Positions 55,149-64,000 of a stretch of 64,000 bases of DNA are shown here, piece by piece (position 1 is the stretch's first letter; the number at the start of each line of letters is the position of its first letter). The notes under the pieces are model-generated. The model was given only the letters and a program-made list of their open reading frames with translations, did no database searches and was not told the origin of the DNA. The translations under genes and the position numbers were made by a program. The stretch comes from Latilactobacillus curvatus JCM 1096 = DSM 20019 (GTDB taxonomy: Bacteria; Bacillota; Bacilli; Lactobacillales; Lactobacillaceae): the NCBI RefSeq assembly GCF_004101845.1, contig NZ_CP026116.1, forward strand, positions 496,001 to 560,000. Direction: 5' to 3'.

Positions 55149-58100
55149 CTAGTTAATAGCGACTAGTTGGCCAATCGACAATAGATAGAGATATTTAGCG
55201 GTTACCGGCCGGTTAGCAATTTGCGTCAACGCGGCACTGTATAGGTTAATTTGGCCGGCATACCGCGCTTTAATCGCCTCAATGGCAGCTTCTGGATCAG
55301 CTGGGTTCACAAAATCAGTCTTATAGTCGAACAAAATACAGTCGGTATCCGTGGTTACATAACCATCCATAATCCCATGGATTAAGACATTGTCTTGATC
55401 TTCTGGGCGTAAACCGGCGAATAAGGATGCAGCCGGTAACAATAGTGAAAATGGGACTTCCCGATGAACTTGCGCTGGTTCAGCTAACAGTTGCTGACCC
55501 AACTCGCTCTCGAAGAATGTCATGATAGCAGCAACTTTAATTTGTTGTGCAACATTGGCAGTGAGGCTTTTTTGTAAAACAAGTTGGTCGATGACACTTT
55601 GCACCCGATCGATCGTTACTGGTTGGGTTAAATCGATTTCTTGTAAGACCAGATGCGTCGCCGTTCCAATTTCAGCCGGACTCGCTTTTCGAACAGTCTG
55701 CATGAATTGTGGTTGAGGTAGTTCATCGGTCACGTAACGATGGGTTTGTTGCGGTGTATCAGCGTCAAAGCGTAATTGCCCCAACTGATCATTGTCGGGA
55801 TCTTCAAAGAGCCGTTTCACTTCTGAAACAGACTGGTAAGCTGTCGTTTCGGTGGCGCCTTTTGCTGGATAACTGAATGTTAGCTGGTCTTGAATCCCGT
55901 TGGCTAAATCAGTTGTTAAATCGACCGCCTTGAGTGCCACTTGTTGTTGCTGGCTCCAATCTTGATCATGGTGTAAAGCACCTGGTAATTCGCCAAGGCG
56001 CGTTTCACTTGTAAACGTTAAATTAAATTCAGTTGCGTCATCGCTCAGAGGTAGGAATGGTGTCCCCTCTTCGGTCCAATCACGGGCTTGCGGATGACGA
56101 ATTAAGCTCAATCCAATCCAATCTAGTAAGTTCGTGCTAGCTTGACGAACAGAAGCGTCCAACCGCAGATCAGGATTTTGCTGTCCTTTTTGCCAAGTTG
56201 CAAATAGTTTCGCTTGGTTATCACAACTGCCCGCGATAATCAGCCGTTGCTCGGCACGCGTTAAAGCAACATAGAGTTTTCGCATTTCTTCAGCGCGTAA
56301 CTTTTGCCGTTTTTGGGTCGTGATGGTTAATTCTGGTAGTGTTGGAATCTTTAACCGTTTTTTCGCGTCTAAGTAAACAATTCCGAGTCCCGATTGATCA
56401 TCGAGCACGTAATTTTGGCGCAAGTCTTGCTCGTTAAATTGATGATTGGCATCCATTAGAAAGACCACCGGGAATTCTAAGCCTTTACTCCCATGAATCG
56501 TCATCACAGAGATGGCATCTTGATTGGCGAGACTGGTTGGTTGGGCTAAATCCTTATCTTGTTTTTGCAAACGTTCGATAAATTGGATGAACTGGAAGAG
56601 CCCTTTAAAGCCGTTTGCTTCGTAAGTCGCAGCGCGTTCATAGAGTGCGTGCAAGTTTGCTTGGCGTTGGCGACCTGCTGGCATCCCACCGGCGTAATCT
56701 AAAAAGCCGGTCTTTTGGTAAATTGTCCAGATTAAATAAACGAGTGGCCGTTGACGTGCAATGGCTCGTAACTCATTTAATAAGGTTTGGAAATGCGTTA
56801 ATTTTTCGAAGACTTGTTGGCCGAGTTGGCCGGATTTTTGTGCTTCGAACTGATCAAGATAATTAAAAACGGCTTGGTAATAGTCATCCGTTTTATCATT
56901 AATCCGGATTAATGCGAGTTCATTTTCGTTCATACCGACAATTGGTGACCGAAGCACGCTAACCAGTGGAATATCTTGATTGGGATTATCAATAATTTTC
57001 AAGAAAGATAGCATGATTTGAATTTCCGTTGTTTGGAAATAATTCTGCGCATCACTAATGACAATCGGTAAGCCGAACCGTTGGAAATAATCAAGAATGA
57101 TTAGGTTGTTGTTGCGCGTTGGCGTCAATAAGACAATATCTTGATAGCGAATTGGCCGGATTTCTTGCGTATCCCGATCCCAGATGGTTTCTTGATTATC
57201 AATCATTCGTTTAATTCGCTGTGCAACTGATGCAATCTGACCTTCAGCTTTATCAAGCTTGCCCGTTGATTCTTCATCAGTCGGTTTTGTTTCGTATAAA
57301 AGTAATTCAGTTGGCTGAGTTGGTTGATCGTCAGGATAATAAGTCGCACCATATTGCAATTCAGCGTTGTGATCGTAATCTAGCTGCCCTAATTGGCGGT
57401 CCATGATTTGTTTAAAGACTAAGTTGACGAAATCATCGATATTACGCCGTGAACGGAAGTTTTCTGCGAGAATAATGCGTTCACTATCGTTATCTGGCTT
57501 GGTGAATTCGTCGTACTTACCGAGGAACAAACTCGGATCAGCTAATCGAAAGGCATAGATGGATTGTTTAACATCCCCCACCATGAAGACGTTGCGGGGT
57601 GCTTGACTAGCGATAGTTTGAATGATTGTTTCTTGTAACTGGTTTGTATCTTGATATTCATCAACCAGGATTTCACTGAATTTATTTTGATAGAACGTTC
57701 GTGCTGCCTCTGATTCCGGAGTGTCACCGGCCAAAATATCCAAACAGAAATGTTCTAAATCGCCAAAATCTAGTAAATAGCGGCGTTTCTTCTCAGCTTG
57801 GAAGGCTTGCTTAAAATCGCGGGTAACCGTCACTAACTTACCGACTAACTCACCAGCGCGCCGTTGAATCTGACTGGTTTGTGCTTCGTCAAAGACAAAA
57901 TAGGTTGTTAAAAGATCGTTTAGTGCCCCTTTGACATTATCGAGGGCGTTTTTGATCCGGTCCTTGTCATATTGTTCATCGGGTTCTAATTTCTTAGTTC
58001 GTTTGGCGGGTCCCAATTGGGCGTCGGTCAATTGTGTGCGCCACTGCGCCCAACTTAAAGTGGCCGCGTTGGCTTGAATGGCAGTTAGTGCTGCTTGTGC

Positions 58101-58865
58101 CGTTGCGATAGTTGGCAAGTATACCGCAAATTTCTCGTTTGTTTGACTTAGTTCGTTGGCGAGTGCCAAGTCTTTTAAACAGGTTGCCAAGGTCGCTTCT
58201 AACTTTGGCAGAATCGTTGTTTTGAAATAAGCACTGGTTGTTAGGCCAGTCTCTGGTACCTCGTAAGGGGCGGTTAGAGATTGTAACCATTCATCGGGCG
58301 CTGGATTGGCACCAGAGAAGTTAAACAGTTCGAAAACAATGTTAGTTAGCCCATCATCGTTGCGATCGTTCGAAAAATTTTGCGCTAAATCATAAAATAA
58401 GGCGTCGTTTGACTGGTAATGTTCTTCGCGAACGCGTTGCCAAACTTGATCCTCTAATAAGAGATGTTCCGCAGTATCACTTAATAACCGAAACGCGGGA
58501 TCTAACTTAATCACGTAGTAGAAATGTTTAATGACTTGTAAGCAAAACGCATGCAACGTGCTGATTTGTGCGGTCGGGACTAGGCTGAGTTGCTGCCGTA
58601 AGCGTTGTTGCACCGCTTTGTCGGTTGCCTCGCTTGCTTTTTTTCGCAGTGCCGTTTGAATCCGTTGGCGCATTTCGGATGCGGCGGCTTCGGTAAACGT
58701 CACTACCAATAGTGAATCCACATCAGTGCCATTCAAGATTTTTTGAATCACGCGTTCAACTAAAACGGTTGTCTTCCCGGAGCCCGCCGAGGCAGAAACG
58801 AGGATATCATGCCCCGCGTGATCAACGGCTGCTTGTTGGGTTGGTGTAAATCGGCGATCACTCAT
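55149..58865 (-). CDS. addA: AddA/RexA helicase-nuclease subunit
   Basis: This 1238-residue UvrD-type helicase has Walker A SASAGSGKTTVLVERV (near 30), Walker B ILVDEYQDTNQLQE (near 400), later motifs MTIHGSKGLEFPVVF and LYVALTRAEQRLII, and a C-terminal PD-(D/E)XK nuclease with ILFDYKTDFV. Together with AddB it processes double-strand ends for RecA-dependent repair. Its ATG overlaps the addB stop by 8 bases. Confidence 0.96.
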   Translation of the reverse strand: MSDRRFTPTQQAAVDHAGHDILVSASAGSGKTTVLVERVIQKILNGTDVDSLLVVTFTEAAASEMRQRIQTALRKKASEATDKAVQQRLRQQLSLVPTAQISTLHAFCLQVIKHFYYVIKLDPAFRLLSDTAEHLLLEDQVWQRVREEHYQSNDALFYDLAQNFSNDRNDDGLTNIVFELFNFSGANPAPDEWLQSLTAPYEVPETGLTTSAYFKTTILPKLEATLATCLKDLALANELSQTNEKFAVYLPTIATAQAALTAIQANAATLSWAQWRTQLTDAQLGPAKRTKKLEPDEQYDKDRIKNALDNVKGALNDLLTTYFVFDEAQTSQIQRRAGELVGKLVTVTRDFKQAFQAEKKRRYLLDFGDLEHFCLDILAGDTPESEAARTFYQNKFSEILVDEYQDTNQLQETIIQTIASQAPRNVFMVGDVKQSIYAFRLADPSLFLGKYDEFTKPDNDSERIILAENFRSRRNIDDFVNLVFKQIMDRQLGQLDYDHNAELQYGATYYPDDQPTQPTELLLYETKPTDEESTGKLDKAEGQIASVAQRIKRMIDNQETIWDRDTQEIRPIRYQDIVLLTPTRNNNLIILDYFQRFGLPIVISDAQNYFQTTEIQIMLSFLKIIDNPNQDIPLVSVLRSPIVGMNENELALIRINDKTDDYYQAVFNYLDQFEAQKSGQLGQQVFEKLTHFQTLLNELRAIARQRPLVYLIWTIYQKTGFLDYAGGMPAGRQRQANLHALYERAATYEANGFKGLFQFIQFIERLQKQDKDLAQPTSLANQDAISVMTIHGSKGLEFPVVFLMDANHQFNEQDLRQNYVLDDQSGLGIVYLDAKKRLKIPTLPELTITTQKRQKLRAEEMRKLYVALTRAEQRLIIAGSCDNQAKLFATWQKGQQNPDLRLDASVRQASTNLLDWIGLSLIRHPQARDWTEEGTPFLPLSDDATEFNLTFTSETRLGELPGALHHDQDWSQQQQVALKAVDLTTDLANGIQDQLTFSYPAKGATETTAYQSVSEVKRLFEDPDNDQLGQLRFDADTPQQTHRYVTDELPQPQFMQTVRKASPAEIGTATHLVLQEIDLTQPVTIDRVQSVIDQLVLQKSLTANVAQQIKVAAIMTFFESELGQQLLAEPAQVHREVPFSLLLPAASLFAGLRPEDQDNVLIHGIMDGYVTTDTDCILFDYKTDFVNPADPEAAIEAIKARYAGQINLYSAALTQIANRPVTAKYLYLLSIGQLVAIN

Positions 58866-61800
58866 GTCGTTCTTCCTCCGAGTTCATAATTTTGGCTAAG
58901 ACGGCTTGATTATCAAGCGCACTTAATTGGCGATAATTATTTTCTGGTAACATCGCATCGAATTGGAAAATCGATTTATATGGCGACATTGTGAGTGCAT
59001 TCGTGCGGTCGGGCCGCATAATCGGATTCAAAGCATTTTTGCCAGCAAAAATCGCTTCCCCCGCTGCTTTGATTAGTTGATCGTTATGGGCAATTAATTG
59101 CTGTAACTCATCAAGGGTGACCAGTTGTTTCGATTTGAATGCCCCACTCTTTGGACGATTGAAGTTAAACAGTGGTGAATAGCCACTTTCTAAAGCTGTA
59201 TCCAAGTTTTCGAGTAAGGTCTCATCGTTTAAAATTAAGCCATCATACTTAAATTGATCCAGTAATAATTGATCGAGTTCGCCTTTTTGTAGTTGAGCGA
59301 GTTTTTGTTTGTTCAGTTGCTTCAATGACATTGTTGGGTTTTGAAGGTGCAGATAAAAGGCCCCGGCTGGTTTTACCTTGCTTTGCGCTGGTAAAATTGC
59401 TGCTTGATCTTGCAAGACAGTTTCAAGGTATGTCAACATTTGCAATGCCAAACCATAGTATGCATCGCGGAAGCTAAAGCTGTGTTGACTGGATTTGTAA
59501 TCAACAATTCCCAGGTAGGCTTGGTCGTTTAATGTCAGTTGATCGATCCGGTCAATTTTTCCCCGCACCTTAACCCGACGTTGATTGGGTAATTCGAATT
59601 CTAGACCAGCTAATCCTTGTTGGGCACCAACTTGGCCGAATAAGACTTCGGTTGCCAACGGTTTTAAGTTCGTTCGTTGACTCTGATCGCGCAATGTCCG
59701 GCTGACGCGTTTAATTGTTTGACTCAATTGTTGGCGAATGTAGCCCATTCGCGCTGATTTATTGAGGATCTTAAATTCTGGTTGTTCATACGCTTTTTGT
59801 AAGATTTCATCCGTCAATGCATCGATTTGTTGATTATCGAGATCGGGTAAGACTAAGCGTTGGGCTTGAATCATCTTGATAAATTGATCTAAGACTTGGT
59901 GGTAGAAATCACCGGTATTTGCAGGTGTCAGTTCAAAAATTGGGCGCTCGTTCAGTTTTAAGCCGTATTTTAAGAAATAAGCGTATTGATTTTGATAGAA
60001 CTCTTCTAATTTCGAGATCGACGTATGGATTTCATTGCCATATAACCCAGTGACAATATCGCTTGTCAGTGCAACGGGTTGGTTATGGTACGCCAGACTT
60101 TGAAGGAGTTGATTGGTTAAGTAGTGACTAACAGGAAATTGTTGTAATAAACGATAAACAGTCTGCCATTGGTCAGGAATTAGTGTTTGCGTCGCTTGTG
60201 CTTGTCGCGCAACTTGAATCAAATCGCTTAACAAACTACGCCAAGAACCCGTAATTGGCGCTGTACTTGTCGGAATGACTTCTGCTAGAACGCGTTGCTC
60301 GGTTAAATGGAAGTAGTTTTTAATCCGGTCGACATAGGGGGATACCGTGTAGTTCGCCCCTTCCCCATTATTCAATGGATAAGTGAAATACAATCCTTCA
60401 GTACCACTTAAAAAGGCCAAGTAGTTCAGATAAGGTTCAAAGCTCATCTGACTAGCACTTGGATCAGTTAAGAATTGTTCTGAATTGAACCGATCGGTTA
60501 ATAGTTGCCGATCATGGTCGGATAATAAGGCGCTGGTTTCAATCTGATCAGGCATCACTTGATCGGTCGCACCAATCATAAAGGTAATTTTGCGGCGTTT
60601 AGTCTGCACCATCCCTGATTCAGATAAAACGACCTGGTCGAGTGTCGATGGAATTTGCGCATATTGCGCCGTATTAAACCCGGCCGCTAGTAAATCCCAA
60701 AAGCCCTTTAGTTCGAAAGGTTGGTCGCCTAATAACGTCACATATTCATCCAACATCGTCATAAATGTTTGCCATGTCTGTTCCGGTTGGCCAGCTAAGG
60801 CAATTTGATTGGCTGCGAGTGCTTGGTCCCGCCAATTTAACAATTGTCGATCGACACCTTGTTCGATTAAGAATTGATAGAGCACTTTAGCGGCATCGCG
60901 CCCTGTTTTGGCACTGTCTAACCGTTTATAAAATGGTGGTAATACGGATTGAACATAATGCCGAATCCGATTGATCCGTTCCGTGAGCACTTCATCTTCT
61001 GTTGTTCGAACACCATCTTGGAAGGAACCGAACCGATAATATTGCCAATCGGCTGCGCTTAACCAATCATACCCTTCATACCCACTTTTTAAAATCAGAT
61101 TTTCACACAAATCAAGATCAGCCCGGAATTCAGCGACTGATTGATAGTCATCTGGTATTAAAAGCTCCGTCTTCAAAAGCGCCATTACATCTTCATAGCG
61201 GTAGTAATGCTCTTTCACATCAAACAACGCTGCCAACATCGCAACAAGTGGATGGGCCGCCATTGTTTCCGGTAAATCGCAGAAGTACGGCACTTCGTAT
61301 TCTGTAAAAATCGGCGCAATCATTGTTTCATAAGGGGCTAAATGCCGAGTCATAATCAAGAAGTCTCGGTAGCGATAGTGGCCGGTTTGGACTAAACGAC
61401 GAATTTCACGGGCAACATACCGTAATTCGGTATACCGATTTTCGGCACCGATCACTTGAAGTTGCGTCGAATCGATTTCTGGTGCTGTTGGGATCTGACC
61501 GTGGTTTTCAGAAGCAACCCAGTACCGATCAAGCGCGAGTAACGTTGGTGAAACCCGCTGGTTAGTGGCAATCTGATCAGTCATGATGGGAATGTGATTT
61601 TGCTTGGCCTGTTGGTATAATTGATAATACGTACGCTCAGCTTGATAAAAGAAGCTGAGTTTTTCCGGTGGTTGTTGGTAATTAACATAGTCGGTAATTA
61701 AGGCTACGGTTAAGCTTGCTTGCTGCATTAAGACGGCGACTAGCGCTTGTTCTTGAGCCGTGAATTGTGCGAAACCTTCGATATAGAAATGACAATCGTG

Positions 61801-62397
61801 TAAGTCTTGTTTTTTTAAATAATCAGTTAAGGCATCAATTAACGTCGTATTTTCGATGAATTGCTTTTGCATAGCGGCTTCAAACGCCGTGGCAATAATG
61901 GTTATTTCCCGCAATTTAGTAGTCAGTTCGACTTCTTCGGGCGCTAGCTGGGCCGCAATCTCAGTTAGCTCATCGGGTGTAATACAGCCCACTTTAAGTT
62001 CCAATAGTTGGCTCGTTAATTGAGCAACAAAGCCTGTTTGATTGACTTCCCCACCAAATAAGCTGAGTTCTTCTGCATGTTCTTGCAAGAGGCGGTAGAC
62101 AAGGATGTTTAACCCGGCGGTTGAAATCCGCGGAATCTGGTAGTACGGGGTATTTTTTATGAAATACCAAGCTAATCGACTTAATGAGAAGACTTGGACG
62201 CGTGAGGTTGCGACATACTCACTTCCAGGGGTTTTTAGGTCATTTAAAAGTGCGACTTCAGATTCAAATTTGATATGATTCGGGACCAAATAAAAAAAGC
62301 GGTCCGTGTTGGTGGCCTTAAGGTCTGTTTGTAGTTGCTTGACTAGTGTTTGATGGTGGTCATAACTAGCTGTACCAATAATAAATTTTAAGCTCAT
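58858..62397 (-). CDS. addB: AddB/RexB subunit of the helicase-nuclease
   Basis: The 1179-residue protein has an inactivated helicase-like N-terminal half and a C-terminal nuclease with GIVDYKSSQHSF. The N-terminal loop IIGTASYDHHQT lacks a P-loop GKT, and the sequence shows no iron-sulfur cysteine set (QNQYAYF stands where the first cysteine of Bacillus AddB is found), so it is the RexB type. ATG 62397 is used; AAAGGAG is 11 bases upstream. It is cotranscribed with addA. Confidence 0.95.
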   Translation of the reverse strand: MSLKFIIGTASYDHHQTLVKQLQTDLKATNTDRFFYLVPNHIKFESEVALLNDLKTPGSEYVATSRVQVFSLSRLAWYFIKNTPYYQIPRISTAGLNILVYRLLQEHAEELSLFGGEVNQTGFVAQLTSQLLELKVGCITPDELTEIAAQLAPEEVELTTKLREITIIATAFEAAMQKQFIENTTLIDALTDYLKKQDLHDCHFYIEGFAQFTAQEQALVAVLMQQASLTVALITDYVNYQQPPEKLSFFYQAERTYYQLYQQAKQNHIPIMTDQIATNQRVSPTLLALDRYWVASENHGQIPTAPEIDSTQLQVIGAENRYTELRYVAREIRRLVQTGHYRYRDFLIMTRHLAPYETMIAPIFTEYEVPYFCDLPETMAAHPLVAMLAALFDVKEHYYRYEDVMALLKTELLIPDDYQSVAEFRADLDLCENLILKSGYEGYDWLSAADWQYYRFGSFQDGVRTTEDEVLTERINRIRHYVQSVLPPFYKRLDSAKTGRDAAKVLYQFLIEQGVDRQLLNWRDQALAANQIALAGQPEQTWQTFMTMLDEYVTLLGDQPFELKGFWDLLAAGFNTAQYAQIPSTLDQVVLSESGMVQTKRRKITFMIGATDQVMPDQIETSALLSDHDRQLLTDRFNSEQFLTDPSASQMSFEPYLNYLAFLSGTEGLYFTYPLNNGEGANYTVSPYVDRIKNYFHLTEQRVLAEVIPTSTAPITGSWRSLLSDLIQVARQAQATQTLIPDQWQTVYRLLQQFPVSHYLTNQLLQSLAYHNQPVALTSDIVTGLYGNEIHTSISKLEEFYQNQYAYFLKYGLKLNERPIFELTPANTGDFYHQVLDQFIKMIQAQRLVLPDLDNQQIDALTDEILQKAYEQPEFKILNKSARMGYIRQQLSQTIKRVSRTLRDQSQRTNLKPLATEVLFGQVGAQQGLAGLEFELPNQRRVKVRGKIDRIDQLTLNDQAYLGIVDYKSSQHSFSFRDAYYGLALQMLTYLETVLQDQAAILPAQSKVKPAGAFYLHLQNPTMSLKQLNKQKLAQLQKGELDQLLLDQFKYDGLILNDETLLENLDTALESGYSPLFNFNRPKSGAFKSKQLVTLDELQQLIAHNDQLIKAAGEAIFAGKNALNPIMRPDRTNALTMSPYKSIFQFDAMLPENNYRQLSALDNQAVLAKIMNSEEERHE

Positions 62398-62599
62398 GGC
62401 GCCCACACTCCTTTGGCGTCATTTTACCATAGATAGACAAGTGATTGGGATAAAATCCGGCTAGTCCGTTGGTAAAAAGCGGGTATAATAGGAAACCCAT
62501 TAACCTGTGCCCAATTTGATTTATGTGGCGGTCATTTTTGTTTTGCAGTATAGTAGTAAGGGTATCTTCAAGTCAGAAAAAGAGATTAAGGGTGATTGT

Positions 62600-63538
62600 A
62601 TGCAGACTGGTGTTGGCCAAAGTCATGCGAAAATTATTTTAATTGGGGAACACGCTGTCGTTTATGGACAACCTGCGATTGCCCTCCCCATCTTTGCGGT
62701 TCAAGCGCGGGTAACGGTAACTCTCGAGCCGGCACTCCAGACACCGCAAATTAAGAGTACTTATTACAATGGTCCTCTAGAACAGGCTGTTGGTCAGATG
62801 CAAGGCATTCGCCGGTTAATTGAACAACTGTGGCATGCATTAGATCCGAACTTAACCCCGTTTGAATTGACGATTGAAAGTGACTTACCGCCCGAACGCG
62901 GGATGGGTTCTTCAGCCGCAACGGCCGTCGCCATCATTCGAGCGTTATTTGCGACTTATCATCAAGAGCTCAGTCAACAACGGCTGCTAAAGCTAGCCGC
63001 GCTCTCCGAAAATTTAATCCACGGTAATCCAAGCGGGATTGACGCCGCGACAACCGGCGCAACTACACCATTATGGTTTGTCAAAGGGCAGCCGCTTCAA
63101 CCCCTACCCATTAATTTAAAAGGGTATCTCGTAATCGCCGACAGCGGTCAAAAGGGGCAAACAGGTGCCGCCGTCAAAAGCGTTCAGAATCAAATGATGT
63201 CCAATCCAGAACAAACGCAACCCTTAATTGACCATTTGGGTTATCTAACGCAACAAGTCGCAAGAAATATTGCCCAAAACGAATTAACGGTACTTGGCGC
63301 GAACCTCAACCGTGCTCAACTTGATTTGCGGGCACTCGGTGTCAGCAATGCCCGTGTTGATCATTTGATTGATGTGGCTAATCAGACCGGTAGTTTGGGC
63401 ACTAAGTTAACGGGTGGTGGCCGTGGTGGCTGCATTATCGCCCTGGCCGCTACGCAAAGTGCTGCGGATGATTTGGCACAAGCCTTATCAGCAGCTGGTG
63501 CCATCAAAACTTGGATTCAACCACTACACGCACTTTAA
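62600..63538 (+). CDS. mvk: Mevalonate kinase
   Basis: This 312-residue GHMP kinase phosphorylates mevalonate, the first step of the lower mevalonate route to isopentenyl diphosphate. Motifs are KIILIGEHAVVYGQPA (near 10), the ATP-binding PPERGMGSSAATAV (near 92) and a C-terminal KLTGGGRGGC (near 275). The longer frame upstream lacks family similarity; ATG 62600 follows AAGGGTG. A TATAAT (62484-62489) lies upstream. It heads the mvk-mvaD operon. Confidence 0.96.
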   Translation: MQTGVGQSHAKIILIGEHAVVYGQPAIALPIFAVQARVTVTLEPALQTPQIKSTYYNGPLEQAVGQMQGIRRLIEQLWHALDPNLTPFELTIESDLPPERGMGSSAATAVAIIRALFATYHQELSQQRLLKLAALSENLIHGNPSGIDAATTGATTPLWFVKGQPLQPLPINLKGYLVIADSGQKGQTGAAVKSVQNQMMSNPEQTQPLIDHLGYLTQQVARNIAQNELTVLGANLNRAQLDLRALGVSNARVDHLIDVANQTGSLGTKLTGGGRGGCIIALAATQSAADDLAQALSAAGAIKTWIQPLHAL

Positions 63539-63558
63539 AAAAAATTAGGAGTATTACT

Positions 63559-64000
63559 ATGGGACAATCAATTACAGCCAGAGCACATACGAATATTGCG
63601 CTCATTAAGTATTGGGGAAAACAAAATCCGGAATTGATTATTCCGTATAACAGTAGTCTTTCAATGACGCTAGATCATTTTTATACAGATACAACGGTCC
63701 GCTTTTCAACTGATTTGACTGCTGACCAAATTAGCTTTAATGGTGCCATTGCGGATACCAAAACTAGTACGCAGATGAGTCAGTTTCTCGATTTAATTCG
63801 AAAACAGGCGCATCTGCCTTTATTTGCTGCTGTGGAAACCATTAATCATGTCCCCAATGCTGCTGGGTTGGCCTCTTCTGCTTCCGGTTATGCGGCATTA
63901 GCTGCTGCAGGTAGTCGTGCAGCTGGGCTTGAACTTAACGATCGGGATCTTTCGAGATTAGCCCGCCGTGGTTCTGGCTCTGCAACCCGCTCGATTTATG
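63559..64000 (+). CDS. mvaD: Diphosphomevalonate decarboxylase, partial
   Basis: The frame is open to the right edge. The 147 visible residues start MGQSITARAHTNIALIKYWGK, the family N-terminus, and include the GHMP ATP loop NAAGLASSASGYAAL. It decarboxylates diphosphomevalonate to isopentenyl diphosphate. TTAGGAG lies 8 bases upstream of the ATG, 20 bases after mvk. The C-terminal half is outside the window. Confidence 0.96.
   Translation, partial: MGQSITARAHTNIALIKYWGKQNPELIIPYNSSLSMTLDHFYTDTTVRFSTDLTADQISFNGAIADTKTSTQMSQFLDLIRKQAHLPLFAAVETINHVPNAAGLASSASGYAALAAAGSRAAGLELNDRDLSRLARRGSGSATRSIY

Overview
The window is a low-GC Firmicutes chromosome segment. Gene content, synteny and insertion sequences point to the Latilactobacillus sakei/curvatus group of lactic acid bacteria. 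This rests on recognising the genes and their order; no database search was run. Support includes a PyrR-controlled pyr operon with a class 1B PyrD/PyrK pair, RexA/RexB-type AddAB, a mevalonate pathway, a type B RNase P RNA, and the Bacillus-like block dinG-ypmB-asnS-dnaD-nth / ponA-recU / ypsA-gpsB-rnpB-ypsC.

Layout. 1-4.5 kb: a truncated hemolysin III-family gene, a DUF1836 regulator, degV, a self-operated MarR gene and rqcH. 4.6-16.6 kb (minus strand): the full pyrimidine operon pyrR-pyrP-pyrB-pyrC-carA-carB-pyrK-pyrD-pyrF-pyrE. It has one strong promoter and two PyrR-type attenuators, and lies downstream of lspA-rluD. 18-22.6 kb: fhs, a cold-shock gene, ebsA-like, an RNase H-like gene and cls. 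22.8-26.8 kb: nrdH, nrdE and nrdF (class Ib ribonucleotide reductase, no nrdI here). 26.8-29.2 kb: a MarR-controlled drug-efflux-type ABC cassette whose permease has a one-base frameshift. 29.2-31.5 kb: two lipoprotein genes, one split by an IS3-family element with a clean ATC target duplication. 31.7-38.4 kb: DUF2975/XRE pair, lplA, a GntR-ABC operon, a SatD/DUF3307 pair and a zinc alcohol dehydrogenase. 38.4-41.8 kb: a solitary small tyrosine recombinase and a nested insertion, an IS30-family element inside an IS3-family element that itself sits in a terminator stem. 41.8-64 kb: housekeeping DNA repair, cell-wall and RNA genes, then the mevalonate genes, running off the right edge.

The most unusual feature is a dispersed family of roughly 110-120 bp intergenic hairpin repeats. 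They begin GAGTG(C/T)G at or within a few bases of a stop codon and end (A)GCACGTTTC. Full-length copies follow or overlap the ends of pyrC, fhs, nrdE (two in tandem) and asnS (two in tandem plus a fragment), and a roughly 40 bp mini copy follows pyrE. Their sequences diverge, but the arms change together so the long nested stem is kept. This suggests selection on, or recent spread of, a structured 3'-end element. I do not recognise it as a named family.
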